NCBI GenBank assembly: GCA_016839665.1
Contig: JAEOTU010000193.1
Coordinates: 1-5,884, forward strand
Direction: 5' to 3'
Origin: Candidatus Hodarchaeota archaeon
Lineage (GTDB): Archaea > Asgardarchaeota > Heimdallarchaeia > Hodarchaeales > Hodarchaeaceae
DNA: 5,884 bases
The translations under genes and the position numbers were made by a program. The notes beneath the pieces were generated by a model, which did no database searches, was not told the DNA's origin, and saw nothing but the letters and a program-made list of their open reading frames with translations. Below, piece after piece: positions 1 through 4,833 of this stretch (its first letter is position 1; each line of letters starts with the position of its first letter).

Positions 1-78
1 GATTATAAATCCGAAATAATCATAATTGCATTAGTAAAACGGGAGAGTAGTACGATGACCTTAGCATCAAAAGAATAA
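1..78 (+). CDS. 3' end of a gene, possibly a Roadblock/LC7 paralogue
   Basis: Frame 1 is open from the window edge to a TAA at 76-78 and encodes 25 residues ending in TMTLASKE. The start lies outside the window. The only clue to identity is the string YKSEIIII, which resembles PKSEIIIT in the complete Roadblock protein that follows. The DNA at 7-27 and 336-356 also matches at about 17 of 21 positions in the same reading frame. In Roadblock proteins this is one of the last beta strands, so the fragment could be the end of a tandem paralogue; the residues after it do not match clearly. The stop is 14 bases before the next ATG, so the two genes are probably co-transcribed. Reading as coding is moderately supported; the family is a guess. 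Confidence 0.5.
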   Translation, partial: DYKSEIIIIALVKRESSTMTLASKE

Positions 79-92
79 AGAGGAAAGTAATC

Positions 93-410
93 ATGTCTGA
101 TGATGAATATGTAATTCCCTCTGTGTTGCAAAACACAATCAAACGATTAGCAGCTCGACGTGGGGTTAAAGGAATATTAGTATGTGATGAGGATGGGTTA
201 CCCCTCCAAAGTAATCTTCCACAATCAGACGCAGAAAGAGTATCAGCTCATGTGGCAGCATTAACGAAAAAGGTGCGTAGTGTTTCAGATGCTCTCGACC
301 ATGGACGCCTTCAAAGCGTATATATAGAAATGCCCAAATCTGAAATAATTATTACTCCTGATGAAGCTGCAGGATTTACGATTGTTGTTTTGAAAGATCG
401 TTCAATATAA
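93..410 (+). CDS. Roadblock/LC7 domain protein
   Basis: This is a complete 105-residue protein made of a single Roadblock/LC7 domain. Residues 11-22 form an N-terminal helix. GVKGILVCDEDGLPLQSNL (24-42) is the characteristic first beta hairpin with a DEDG turn. Residues 47-70 form the long central helix. Two strands follow, around QSVYIEMPKSEIII (74-87) and FTIVVLKD (95-102). The family forms dimeric platforms that bind and often regulate Ras-like small GTPases (MglB, dynein light chain 7, the Ragulator subunits). Many archaeal copies are stand-alone like this one and of unknown partner. The protein is cytoplasmic, with no signal or membrane segment. The start is supported by AGAGG at 79-83, nine bases before ATG. 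It follows the partial gene at 1-78 closely, suggesting an operon. No GTPase gene is visible in the window. Confidence 0.88.
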   Translation: MSDDEYVIPSVLQNTIKRLAARRGVKGILVCDEDGLPLQSNLPQSDAERVSAHVAALTKKVRSVSDALDHGRLQSVYIEMPKSEIIITPDEAAGFTIVVLKDRSI

Positions 411-424
411 TTCTCTCTTTTTTA
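411..424 (+). terminator. T-rich archaeal-type terminator after the Roadblock gene
   Basis: Immediately after the stop codon the plus strand is pyrimidine-rich and contains six consecutive T (418-423). Archaeal RNA polymerase can terminate on T-runs without a hairpin. No strong stem precedes it. Its position directly behind the Roadblock gene fits the end of that operon. Confidence 0.4.
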
Positions 425-666
425 AATTCCCATCACAAGCTTTAATTGACACTTCTCCCCTACATAGGATCCTCTTTATTTTTCTTCAAATGTCTTTATA
501 GAATGTTAAGAAGAAATTTATTAAATTTAAAATCAATAACCCTTAATGTTTTTAATGATAAGACTAAGACAATTGTAATAAAAAATAAAATTCCACTAGG
601 CTTAACCTTAAAAATGACTGAAATAAGAAATCTCATAAATAAGGTTTTTAATTCAAGTCTTTCATG

Positions 667-676
667 CTTATAATAG
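667..676 (+). promoter_or_regulatory. TATA-like box for the zinc-ribbon/Yip1 gene
   Basis: CTTATAATAG lies about 30 bases before the ATG at 705. An archaeal TATA box centred near 671 would place the transcription start near 695-700. The mRNA would then be almost leaderless (start at 705) or have a leader of about 15-19 bases (start at 714). Such boxes are common by chance in this AT-rich spacer, so the support is positional only. Confidence 0.35.
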
Positions 677-684
677 TATTTCAC

Positions 685-698
685 TCCGAATTTTCGGA
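685..698. repeat. Inverted repeat between TATA box and start codon
   Basis: TCCGAATTTTCGGA consists of 6-base arms TCCGAA/TTCGGA around TT. It sits between the TATA-like box and the predicted transcription start of the zinc-ribbon/Yip1 gene. This is the usual location of a repressor operator in archaea. It is also the only G/C-containing patch in an otherwise AT-rich spacer. It could alternatively be a chance palindrome. Confidence 0.4.
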
Positions 699-704
699 TA
701 AGAG

Positions 705-1622
705 ATGGTTTTCATGAGTGATGATTTTCAGAAAACAACCCCTAGATTTTGTGGAAACTGTGGACAAAAATTACTCGAAGGAGCTACTTTTTGTGCTCAC
801 TGCGGGTCTCAGGTTCCACCTGTTGATTCAACAGGCATCGTTAGTACTAAACCCTCTTCTGGCTATACTCCTATTCCTCCAGCAGTTACAGATAGGGTCT
901 CCCCAGGCTATCCAACTTCTTATGGACCTCCAAGGATTAAAACAGAACCACCCCTTCCATTTACTCAGCATTTTCAAGGAGTGTTGATTTCTCCTCAAGT
1001 GGAAATGCCACGAATTGCTAAACGACCGAATATTGGTCAACCTTTTCTAATAGTTATTATTGTTGGAATTATTGCGGGGGTTACTTTATTTGTACTTAAT
1101 TCAAAAATTAATATTCAATTCTCAGATACTTTTATGGAAAGTTTTGGCTTATCAGGGATGGAAGGATTTGATATGGGAGAGTACATGCAATTTTTCATGA
1201 TGCTTACGGCATTTTTCACTCCATTTGGGTTCATCGTTAGTTGGGTTATCGCCAGTGCAGTACTCTGGATATTACATGCAATCATTTCATCCCAAGTCCC
1301 CTCCCATGAAAGAAACTTTAAAACAATGGCTACAGTTATAGGATGGAGTTTTCTACCAAGAATTTTCAATGAATTAATTCGACTTGTAGCTTATTTTATT
1401 TTTATTCAACCATCAACGCTCATCATCGATGACATACTTGACTTTTCACTCATGAGCGCTCCTGTTGGCATAATAGGGGATATGTTTTTCTTTGTCGATA
1501 TATTTTTCCTCATCTGGGGTGTTGCTTTAGTGTATTTCGCTGCCAAATCGATAGATCCCGAGGGAAACCATGCTATAATCATTGGAATAATCTATGCGAT
1601 ATTTTCGTTCCTTTTCGGTTAA
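705..1622 (+). CDS. Zinc-ribbon plus Yip1-like integral membrane protein
   Basis: The protein has 305 residues in three parts. A rubredoxin-knuckle zinc ribbon is formed by CGNC (C16, C19) and CAHC (C30, C33). A linker rich in Pro, Ser and Thr spans about 36-105, with no obvious fold. A membrane domain follows with hydrophobic segments near 112-131, 160-190, 205-235, 255-280 and 288-304. The membrane part, with its Pro-Phe pair at 172-173, the FKTMATVIGWSFLPR stretch (205-219) and the final short helix, resembles the Yip1 family. That family's eukaryotic members act in vesicle traffic with Rab GTPases; the archaeal role is unknown. With no signal peptide, the ribbon is probably cytoplasmic. 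An alternative start at 714 (MSDDFQ) has a weak purine tract at 701-708 and may be the true one. The Yip1 assignment is by pattern, not by search. Confidence 0.8.
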   Translation: MVFMSDDFQKTTPRFCGNCGQKLLEGATFCAHCGSQVPPVDSTGIVSTKPSSGYTPIPPAVTDRVSPGYPTSYGPPRIKTEPPLPFTQHFQGVLISPQVEMPRIAKRPNIGQPFLIVIIVGIIAGVTLFVLNSKINIQFSDTFMESFGLSGMEGFDMGEYMQFFMMLTAFFTPFGFIVSWVIASAVLWILHAIISSQVPSHERNFKTMATVIGWSFLPRIFNELIRLVAYFIFIQPSTLIIDDILDFSLMSAPVGIIGDMFFFVDIFFLIWGVALVYFAAKSIDPEGNHAIIIGIIYAIFSFLFG

Positions 1623-1689
1623 CTACATTTATCAAGAATATCGACTTCAATTGATGATAAACTATTAGCTCTCACTAATATTCCTGAGT

Positions 1690-1733
1690 CCAGTAATACT
1701 ATTAAAATTGTTTATTGAGTCAATATTTACTGG
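1690..1733 (-). terminator. Possible terminator stem at the end of the reductase gene
   Basis: CCAGTAA at 1690-1696 and TTACTGG at 1727-1733 form a 7-base inverted repeat around 30 bases of AT-rich sequence. The right arm covers the reductase stop codon. It lies in the 104-base gap between two convergent genes, where a terminator is expected. No clear T-run follows on either strand and the loop is long, so this is weak. Confidence 0.25.
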
Positions 1734-2455
1734 ATCTGTCTTGGTTGGTAATGAACTGACATTCTAAGCCATATCATATCATCTATTTGGCTAAGGTCGA
1801 GGATTTCAAAAAAAGGGGACTTTGAAAACTCAGGAAGTTCATTAGGAAGGGTGAAGAACGGTACTCCGTTGCCACAAATCACTGGCGCGATGGCTAGATG
1901 GACTTCATCGATGAGCTTTTGATTTAACAGTTCTCCATTCAAAACACTTCCACCTTCCACCATTAATCTTTCAACGTGATAATGTGTTTTTAACACATTT
2001 AATAGGTGGTGAAGGTTAGTTAAAGGACCATTTCCACATTCAAGGACTACACATCCCCTGTTCTCAAGTTTTTGTTTTTGTATGCGAGGACATTGCGAGG
2101 TTGTAGCAATTATAGTCAAGATGTCTGGTTTATATGTAATAACTCTGGAATTTAACGGGATATTTCCTTTTGAGGTTACAACAACACGAATTGGATGATT
2201 TTTGATTGTTTGACGAATTAATTCTTCATCAACTGTCAATTTTGAATCATCAGCTTTAATGGTCCCACTTCCCACCATTATTGCGTCACATTCAGCTCTC
2301 AATTGATGAACACGAATCCAGTCTTTTGAGTTAGACAGAAGAGTATCACCATTTATTGATGCAATTTGACCATCAAGACTGGTTGCTACTGATAAAAAAA
2401 CAAAAGGACGATTGAAATTGGGTTTAACAGAGATCATTAGAAACAACTTCTCCAT
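1727..2455 (-). CDS. arfC: RibD C-terminal-type reductase, probably 2,5-diamino-6-ribosylamino-pyrimidinone 5'-phosphate reductase
   Basis: This 242-residue protein is close to the usual length of stand-alone archaeal reductases of the RibD C-terminal (dihydrofolate-reductase-like) family. ArfC/Rib7 enzymes use NAD(P)H to reduce the ribosyl chain of the pyrimidine intermediate to ribityl, early in archaeal and fungal riboflavin synthesis. Visible motifs are SLDG (26-29) after the first strand; VGSGTIKADD (61-70), matching the family's VG.GT....D; VEGGS (166-170) with the following NGELL, the nucleotide-binding loop; and LIDEVHLAIAP (181-191). There is no RibD N-terminal cytidine-deaminase-like domain (no HAE/PCxxC zinc motif). 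The start at 2455 lies inside the upstream amidohydrolase gene and has no close Shine-Dalgarno. ATG at 2437 has GGAGA 11 bases upstream and is a real alternative. The overlap suggests translational coupling. Another RibD_C-type reductase function cannot be excluded. Confidence 0.8.
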   Translation of the reverse strand: MEKLFLMISVKPNFNRPFVFLSVATSLDGQIASINGDTLLSNSKDWIRVHQLRAECDAIMVGSGTIKADDSKLTVDEELIRQTIKNHPIRVVVTSKGNIPLNSRVITYKPDILTIIATTSQCPRIQKQKLENRGCVVLECGNGPLTNLHHLLNVLKTHYHVERLMVEGGSVLNGELLNQKLIDEVHLAIAPVICGNGVPFFTLPNELPEFSKSPFFEILDLSQIDDMIWLRMSVHYQPRQIQ

Positions 2456-3587
2456 GGTAGAGATTGAGAGAAATATCCTCTGGAAGATGACAACGAAAGA
2501 GCAGAGTCATTATAGGGTCTTTTCCAAACATGGTTCTACTACTTTGAAGATCAAGTAACAATAGATCTGCCCAATATCCATTTTGAATGCAGCTTGTATG
2601 CAATTTCAAGGCTTTAGAAGGATTGACGGTAATGAGTTTTAAAGCTTGGATCGGGTCGATCAAGATGCCACGCTCTTTTAAACGTAACACGAGCCATCGC
2701 AGTTCTTCTAACATATTCGGGGCCATTGTCATAACATTATCGGTTCCTAGTCCAATTAAATGATTTTTATCTAAAAAGAAATCGATCGGTGGAAACCCTA
2801 ATCCGAAATATGCGTTGGACCGGGGGCAAAAAACGATATATTTAGATGAGGGTATTTCAAGAAGGTCAGTTTCACCAAGTACTGTTAAATGAATCAGAAT
2901 CGACGGATCAAGGTATTTTAAAGCGACATTAAGATCTGAAAGCCCAAATTGTTCTAATGAATCTTGAATTACCTGTGGTTCTTCTCCAATATGTGTTGCC
3001 ACAATTCTTTTTGGAGAGGAGGTTTGAAGGCGAATAGTCTTTAACTCCTCTTGAGAAAAAAATATTGGACTAGATAAGCCCAATCCATCACATCTTAAAA
3101 GAACATCTTTTAAATCAGTTTTAGAGTTATGACGTCCTAATATGTGAAGATCAATTGGAAGATCTATTGCTGCTTCCTGAAGCTCATTGATCCCATTTAT
3201 TCCCCCTTCTCTGAAGTCATAACATGCTGAAGTCCCATTTTCGATCATTTCTATAATAGCTCCCCTCATAGCAGCAATTCGACGGCTTCTAGTTACTTTT
3301 TTGATCTGATATTTATGACCATTTGCCCCCACAGCTTCATTTAGAGACATTCCGAATGCTTGGTCTTTTAGACCCGCATCACCAATGTGGGTGTGAGAAT
3401 TAATGAACTTAGGTATAAGTAAATGATGTGTAAATGAAGATTCTTCATCACATTCGTCTCGTGGAGTGTTAGTTGTAATATTGGAAATTCTACCAGAGTT
3501 GTCTATCTCAATTATCACATTCTTCATTAAGGTGAGATCTTCTCCAATTAAAGCGAAATTGCTAAATATTTGGCGATGAGTTGCCAT
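2424..3587 (-). CDS. COG0402-type metal-dependent amidohydrolase (cyclic amidine deaminase-like)
   Basis: The 387-residue protein has the complete signature of the TrzN/guanine-deaminase/SAH-deaminase branch of amidohydrolases. HTH (H65, H67) opens the barrel after LIPKFIN. H199 lies in THIGE, giving the HxxE motif with E202, the proton shuttle of deaminases. H233 follows, then CPRSNAYFGLG (254-264), then D283 in LGTDN. N- and C-terminal beta segments form the small composite domain, ending in a typical LYHGEVV strand. The family hydrolyses amino or chloro groups from heterocycles; the substrate cannot be read from sequence. The HTHIGD sequence is, from memory, typical of an uncharacterised archaeal subgroup. 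Its 3' end overlaps the reductase gene by 32 bases, so both are one transcription unit. That makes a pyrimidine substrate in riboflavin synthesis an attractive inference. There is no Shine-Dalgarno before ATG; a short leader is likely. Confidence 0.85.
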   Translation of the reverse strand: MATHRQIFSNFALIGEDLTLMKNVIIEIDNSGRISNITTNTPRDECDEESSFTHHLLIPKFINSHTHIGDAGLKDQAFGMSLNEAVGANGHKYQIKKVTRSRRIAAMRGAIIEMIENGTSACYDFREGGINGINELQEAAIDLPIDLHILGRHNSKTDLKDVLLRCDGLGLSSPIFFSQEELKTIRLQTSSPKRIVATHIGEEPQVIQDSLEQFGLSDLNVALKYLDPSILIHLTVLGETDLLEIPSSKYIVFCPRSNAYFGLGFPPIDFFLDKNHLIGLGTDNVMTMAPNMLEELRWLVLRLKERGILIDPIQALKLITVNPSKALKLHTSCIQNGYWADLLLLDLQSSRTMFGKDPIMTLLFRCHLPEDISLNLYHGEVVSNDLC

Positions 3588-3623
3588 AGTAATAACACGG
3601 TTTCAAGTAGTCTGGAAAAATTC

Positions 3624-3630
3624 TATAAAT
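3624..3630 (-). promoter_or_regulatory. TATA-like box for the amidohydrolase-reductase operon
   Basis: On the minus strand ATTTATA is centred about 40 bases before the amidohydrolase ATG. Transcription would start near 3601, leaving a leader of about 13 bases. No Shine-Dalgarno is seen before the ATG, which fits a short-leadered archaeal mRNA. AT-rich surroundings make chance matches likely. Confidence 0.35.
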
Positions 3631-3762
3631 GGATAATAATGTTCAATCCTAAATGAGACTGTAATATCATCACATGGGAAAAATAATATAAAATTTCCTC
3701 CAAAATATAAAGAATATTACAATGTACCTTCATTTTTCTATTTATTGATTACAATTCCCGTA

Positions 3763-3840
3763 GTAATTTGTTACAAATTACATTGTTACGAAATCTTGAA
3801 TTTCTCTCAATGTTATAACATTTGAGAATTAAACAATTCT
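3763..3840. repeat. Cluster of four consecutive inverted repeats
   Basis: Four palindromic units follow one another. (a) GTAATTTGTTACAAATTAC at 3763-3781 has perfect 9-base arms around one T. (b) GAAAT/ATTTC at 3790-3804 has a 5-base loop. (c) At 3806-3826, CTCAA/TTGAG flank the perfect palindrome TGTTATAACA, with one extra T; the core AATGTTATAACATT (3809-3822) is itself perfect. (d) AGAATT/AATTCT at 3825-3840 flank AAAC. The motif TTGTTACRAA also occurs twice (in unit a and at about 3783-3792). Possible roles are operators for a dimeric regulator, an RNA structure, or a replication-related element. AT-richness raises the chance rate, but four in 78 bases is notable. Confidence 0.5.
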
Positions 3841-3888
3841 TATGCCGAAAATAGAGTGAAACGTCCGACATTGTTTTTTAAATATCAT

Positions 3889-4218
3889 ATGAAAGGACAA
3901 TTTATTTATAAAGTTGAAATAAAAGTTTTGATGCTAATATTCTAAGAATCTTTGTCATTAATTTTAAGATTTCCATTAATAGTGCTGATTCAAAAGATAT
4001 ATTCGGAATTATCATTGTACCAACTAATCTCACTCAAGGATCCCTGATGTCATTCATTTTCAGATATGGTATCGATTATAAAACGATTGGAGGAATCGTA
4101 CTTTTTACCTATAAGAAACATTAATATCAAAGATTAATCTCAAGGAAATTCTGAAGAAGTTTCACCCATAGAAACCGTTAAAAGTGAATTAGATGTCTTG
4201 AATGAAATTAATCACTAG
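3889..4218 (+). pseudogene. Frameshifted small protein gene relic, unknown family
   Basis: Reading starts at ATG 3889 (MKGQFIYKVEIK). With one base restored in the AAAA run near 3921-3925, it continues in another frame as SFDANILRIFVINFK..., then DIFGIIIVPTNLTQGSL and FRYGIDYKTIGGIVLFTYKK, stopping at TAA 4122-4124. A second shift near 4115-4120 leads through INIKD, an in-frame TAA at 4135-4137, and then SQGNSEEVSPIETVKSELD up to TAG 4216-4218. The pieces look like one compact protein of about 109 residues: alternating hydrophobic strands, Gly/Pro turns and a charged C-terminal helix. Two shifts and one stop argue for a decayed gene, although assembly error in homopolymers could explain the first shift. 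There is no Shine-Dalgarno before ATG. I do not recognise the family. Confidence 0.45.
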
Positions 4219-4273
4219 GGGTTCAAAAACGAAAAATTGTAGCTTATTACAAAATCCGTCACATATCATAACA

Positions 4274-4282
4274 TTTTTATAG
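4274..4282 (+). promoter_or_regulatory. TATA-like box for the structured leader and zinc-ribbon gene
   Basis: TTTTTATAG is centred near 4278. Transcription would begin about 26 bases further on, near 4304, which is just where the hairpin-rich segment starts (GCCACCTA from 4306). The agreement between box position and the edge of the structured segment is the main support. Confidence 0.45.
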
Positions 4283-4303
4283 TAAGTTTTCAAAAAATAT
4301 TAT

Positions 4304-4445
4304 CTGCCACCTATTTTCGTTAGGTCGCACCTGTATGCAGGAATGCCTCACCGTAATATGGTCGGTGTAATATAGCTTAGCTATATCGGAAAGCAAACCC
4401 TAAAAGGGAAGTTTTCCATCCAATAAACGTAATGGAGGTAAAAAA
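4304..4445 (+). ncRNA. Structured 5' leader or small RNA, unknown class
   Basis: A run of stems fills this segment, with about 56% G+C at 4323-4367 against an AT-rich surround. P1: ACCTA 4309-4313 with TAGGT 4321-4325. P2: GCA+CCTG 4327-4333 with CAGG (4338-4341), an AA bulge, then TGC (4344-4346), loop TATG. P3: CACCG 4349-4353 with CGGTG 4363-4367. P4: ATATAGC 4370-4376 with GCTATAT 4380-4386. P5: GGAAAGC 4388-4394 with GTTTTCC 4411-4417, enclosing an AAA/AA internal loop and CCC(TAAAA)GGG. The Shine-Dalgarno and zinc-ribbon ATG follow about 17 bases after P5. A cis-acting leader (riboswitch, protein-binding or autoregulatory) or an RNA processed from this transcript both fit. I compared it from memory with TPP, fluoride, c-di-GMP, purine, preQ1, THF, T-box, SRP and RNase P signatures and saw no match. 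Confidence 0.55.
4434..4439 (+). promoter_or_regulatory. Strong Shine-Dalgarno of the zinc-ribbon gene
   Basis: GGAGGT lies 6 bases before ATG 4446 and is by far the best ribosome binding site in the window; most other genes here have weak or no sites. GAGGTA (4435-4440) could pair with TGCCTC (4344-4349) in the structured leader, so access to it may be controlled. Confidence 0.7.
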
Positions 4446-4658
4446 ATGACAATCGAAATCGAAGAGAATGTAGATCTTCATCATCGGGCCGAACTGGAGC
4501 TTGTATGTCCTTGGTGTCACTCACATACCATCACTACAATCGTAAATCATGGTACACTCCGTTTGAAGTGTAATGAGTGTAGCATGGATGCATTTGTAAC
4601 CAGAATCCCACGAAACAAAAAACTGACTGATTATATTTCACGAAGACTAATCGCATGA
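4446..4658 (+). CDS. Small zinc-ribbon protein
   Basis: This 70-residue protein is essentially one zinc ribbon. CPWC (C21, C24) and CNEC (C42, C45) are separated by 17 residues that form a short beta hairpin, as in TFIIS/RPB9-like and other small archaeal ribbons. An acidic N-terminus (residues 1-20) and a basic C-terminus (R54 to R67, with several Lys and Arg) surround it. Such proteins bind nucleic acid or serve as small subunits of larger machines; no specific family is recognised. It is cytoplasmic, with no membrane segment. The start is well supported by GGAGGT upstream. The gene stands alone, behind a hairpin-rich leader, and converges on the TrpB gene. If the protein binds RNA, regulation of its own leader is one possibility, but that is inference. 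Confidence 0.78.
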   Translation: MTIEIEENVDLHHRAELELVCPWCHSHTITTIVNHGTLRLKCNECSMDAFVTRIPRNKKLTDYISRRLIA

Positions 4659-4702
4659 AAAAACCAGGATAGCTAAATTTCACAGGGAGGAAATCTAGTT
4701 AC

Positions 4703-4743
4703 AAAAAAGGAAATTGTTGTAAGAGAAATTTCTCTTTAGCAAC
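4703..4743 (-). terminator. Hairpin and T-run terminator of the TrpB gene
   Basis: AAGAGAAATTTCTCTT at 4721-4736 is a perfect 16-base palindrome (6-base stem, AATT loop). It is flanked by GTTG 4716-4719 and CAAC 4740-4743, which can extend the stem after a small internal loop. On the minus strand it is followed about a dozen bases later by six T (4708-4703). It lies about 100 bases beyond the TrpB stop. Being symmetric, it could also end the plus-strand zinc-ribbon transcript, though without a comparable T-run on that side. Confidence 0.5.
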
Positions 4744-4786
4744 TATTACCTTCTTTAGGCTAATCTTGAATATAAATAGCGGAAAA

Positions 4787-4818
4787 TTCCAAAACCAGGA
4801 ATAATTCGCAAATTGGAA
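4787..4818 (-). repeat. Inverted repeat just beyond the TrpB stop codon
   Basis: TTCCAA at 4787-4792 and TTGGAA at 4813-4818 form a 6-base stem with a 20-base AT-rich loop. GGAAAATTCC (4781-4790) is a smaller overlapping palindrome. It starts 15 bases after the TrpB stop and may be an mRNA 3' structure upstream of the main terminator. Support is weak. Confidence 0.25.
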
Positions 4819-4833
4819 AATAAATCTCCAGTT

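Larger units (their letters stand above)
3588..4303. other. Long AT-rich intergenic region with no intact gene
   Basis: About 700 bases separate the divergent amidohydrolase operon and the zinc-ribbon transcript. I see no intact gene. The first part (3588-3762) holds the likely operon promoter and AT-rich sequence without recognisable structure. The middle (3763-3840) holds a run of inverted repeats. The region 3889-4218 holds a frameshifted gene relic. The last part (4219-4303) is AT-rich and carries the TATA-like box of the downstream transcript. The two outer transcripts run away from each other, so regulatory sites for both are expected here. Confidence 0.6.

Noticed and set aside
446..673. 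Plus-strand ORF of 75 codons between the Roadblock and zinc-ribbon/Yip1 genes
   Set aside because: It starts with TTG, has no ribosome binding site, and is dominated by Leu, Ile, Lys, Asn and Phe as expected from random AT-rich DNA. An internal ATG at 503 gives a 56-residue version with no better support. No motif seen.
496..684. Minus-strand ORF of 62 codons in the same spacer
   Set aside because: It is AT-driven, hydrophobic and lysine-rich, and complementary to the other weak ORF; no ribosome site or motif.
718..1369. Overlapping ORFs on both strands inside the zinc-ribbon/Yip1 gene
   Set aside because: They are shadows of a gene with clear cysteine motifs and membrane segments; their translations show no domain features.
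4321..4417. tRNA or known riboswitch within the hairpin-rich leader
   Set aside because: There is no T-loop GTTCRANNC, no 7-base acceptor closing a cloverleaf, and none of the conserved cores of TPP, fluoride, c-di-GMP, purine, preQ1, THF or T-box elements that I can recall. SRP and RNase P signatures are also absent.
4684..4720. Shine-Dalgarno-like AGGGAGG downstream of the zinc-ribbon gene
   Set aside because: No ATG or sensible reading frame follows it; the sequence runs into the terminator hairpin.
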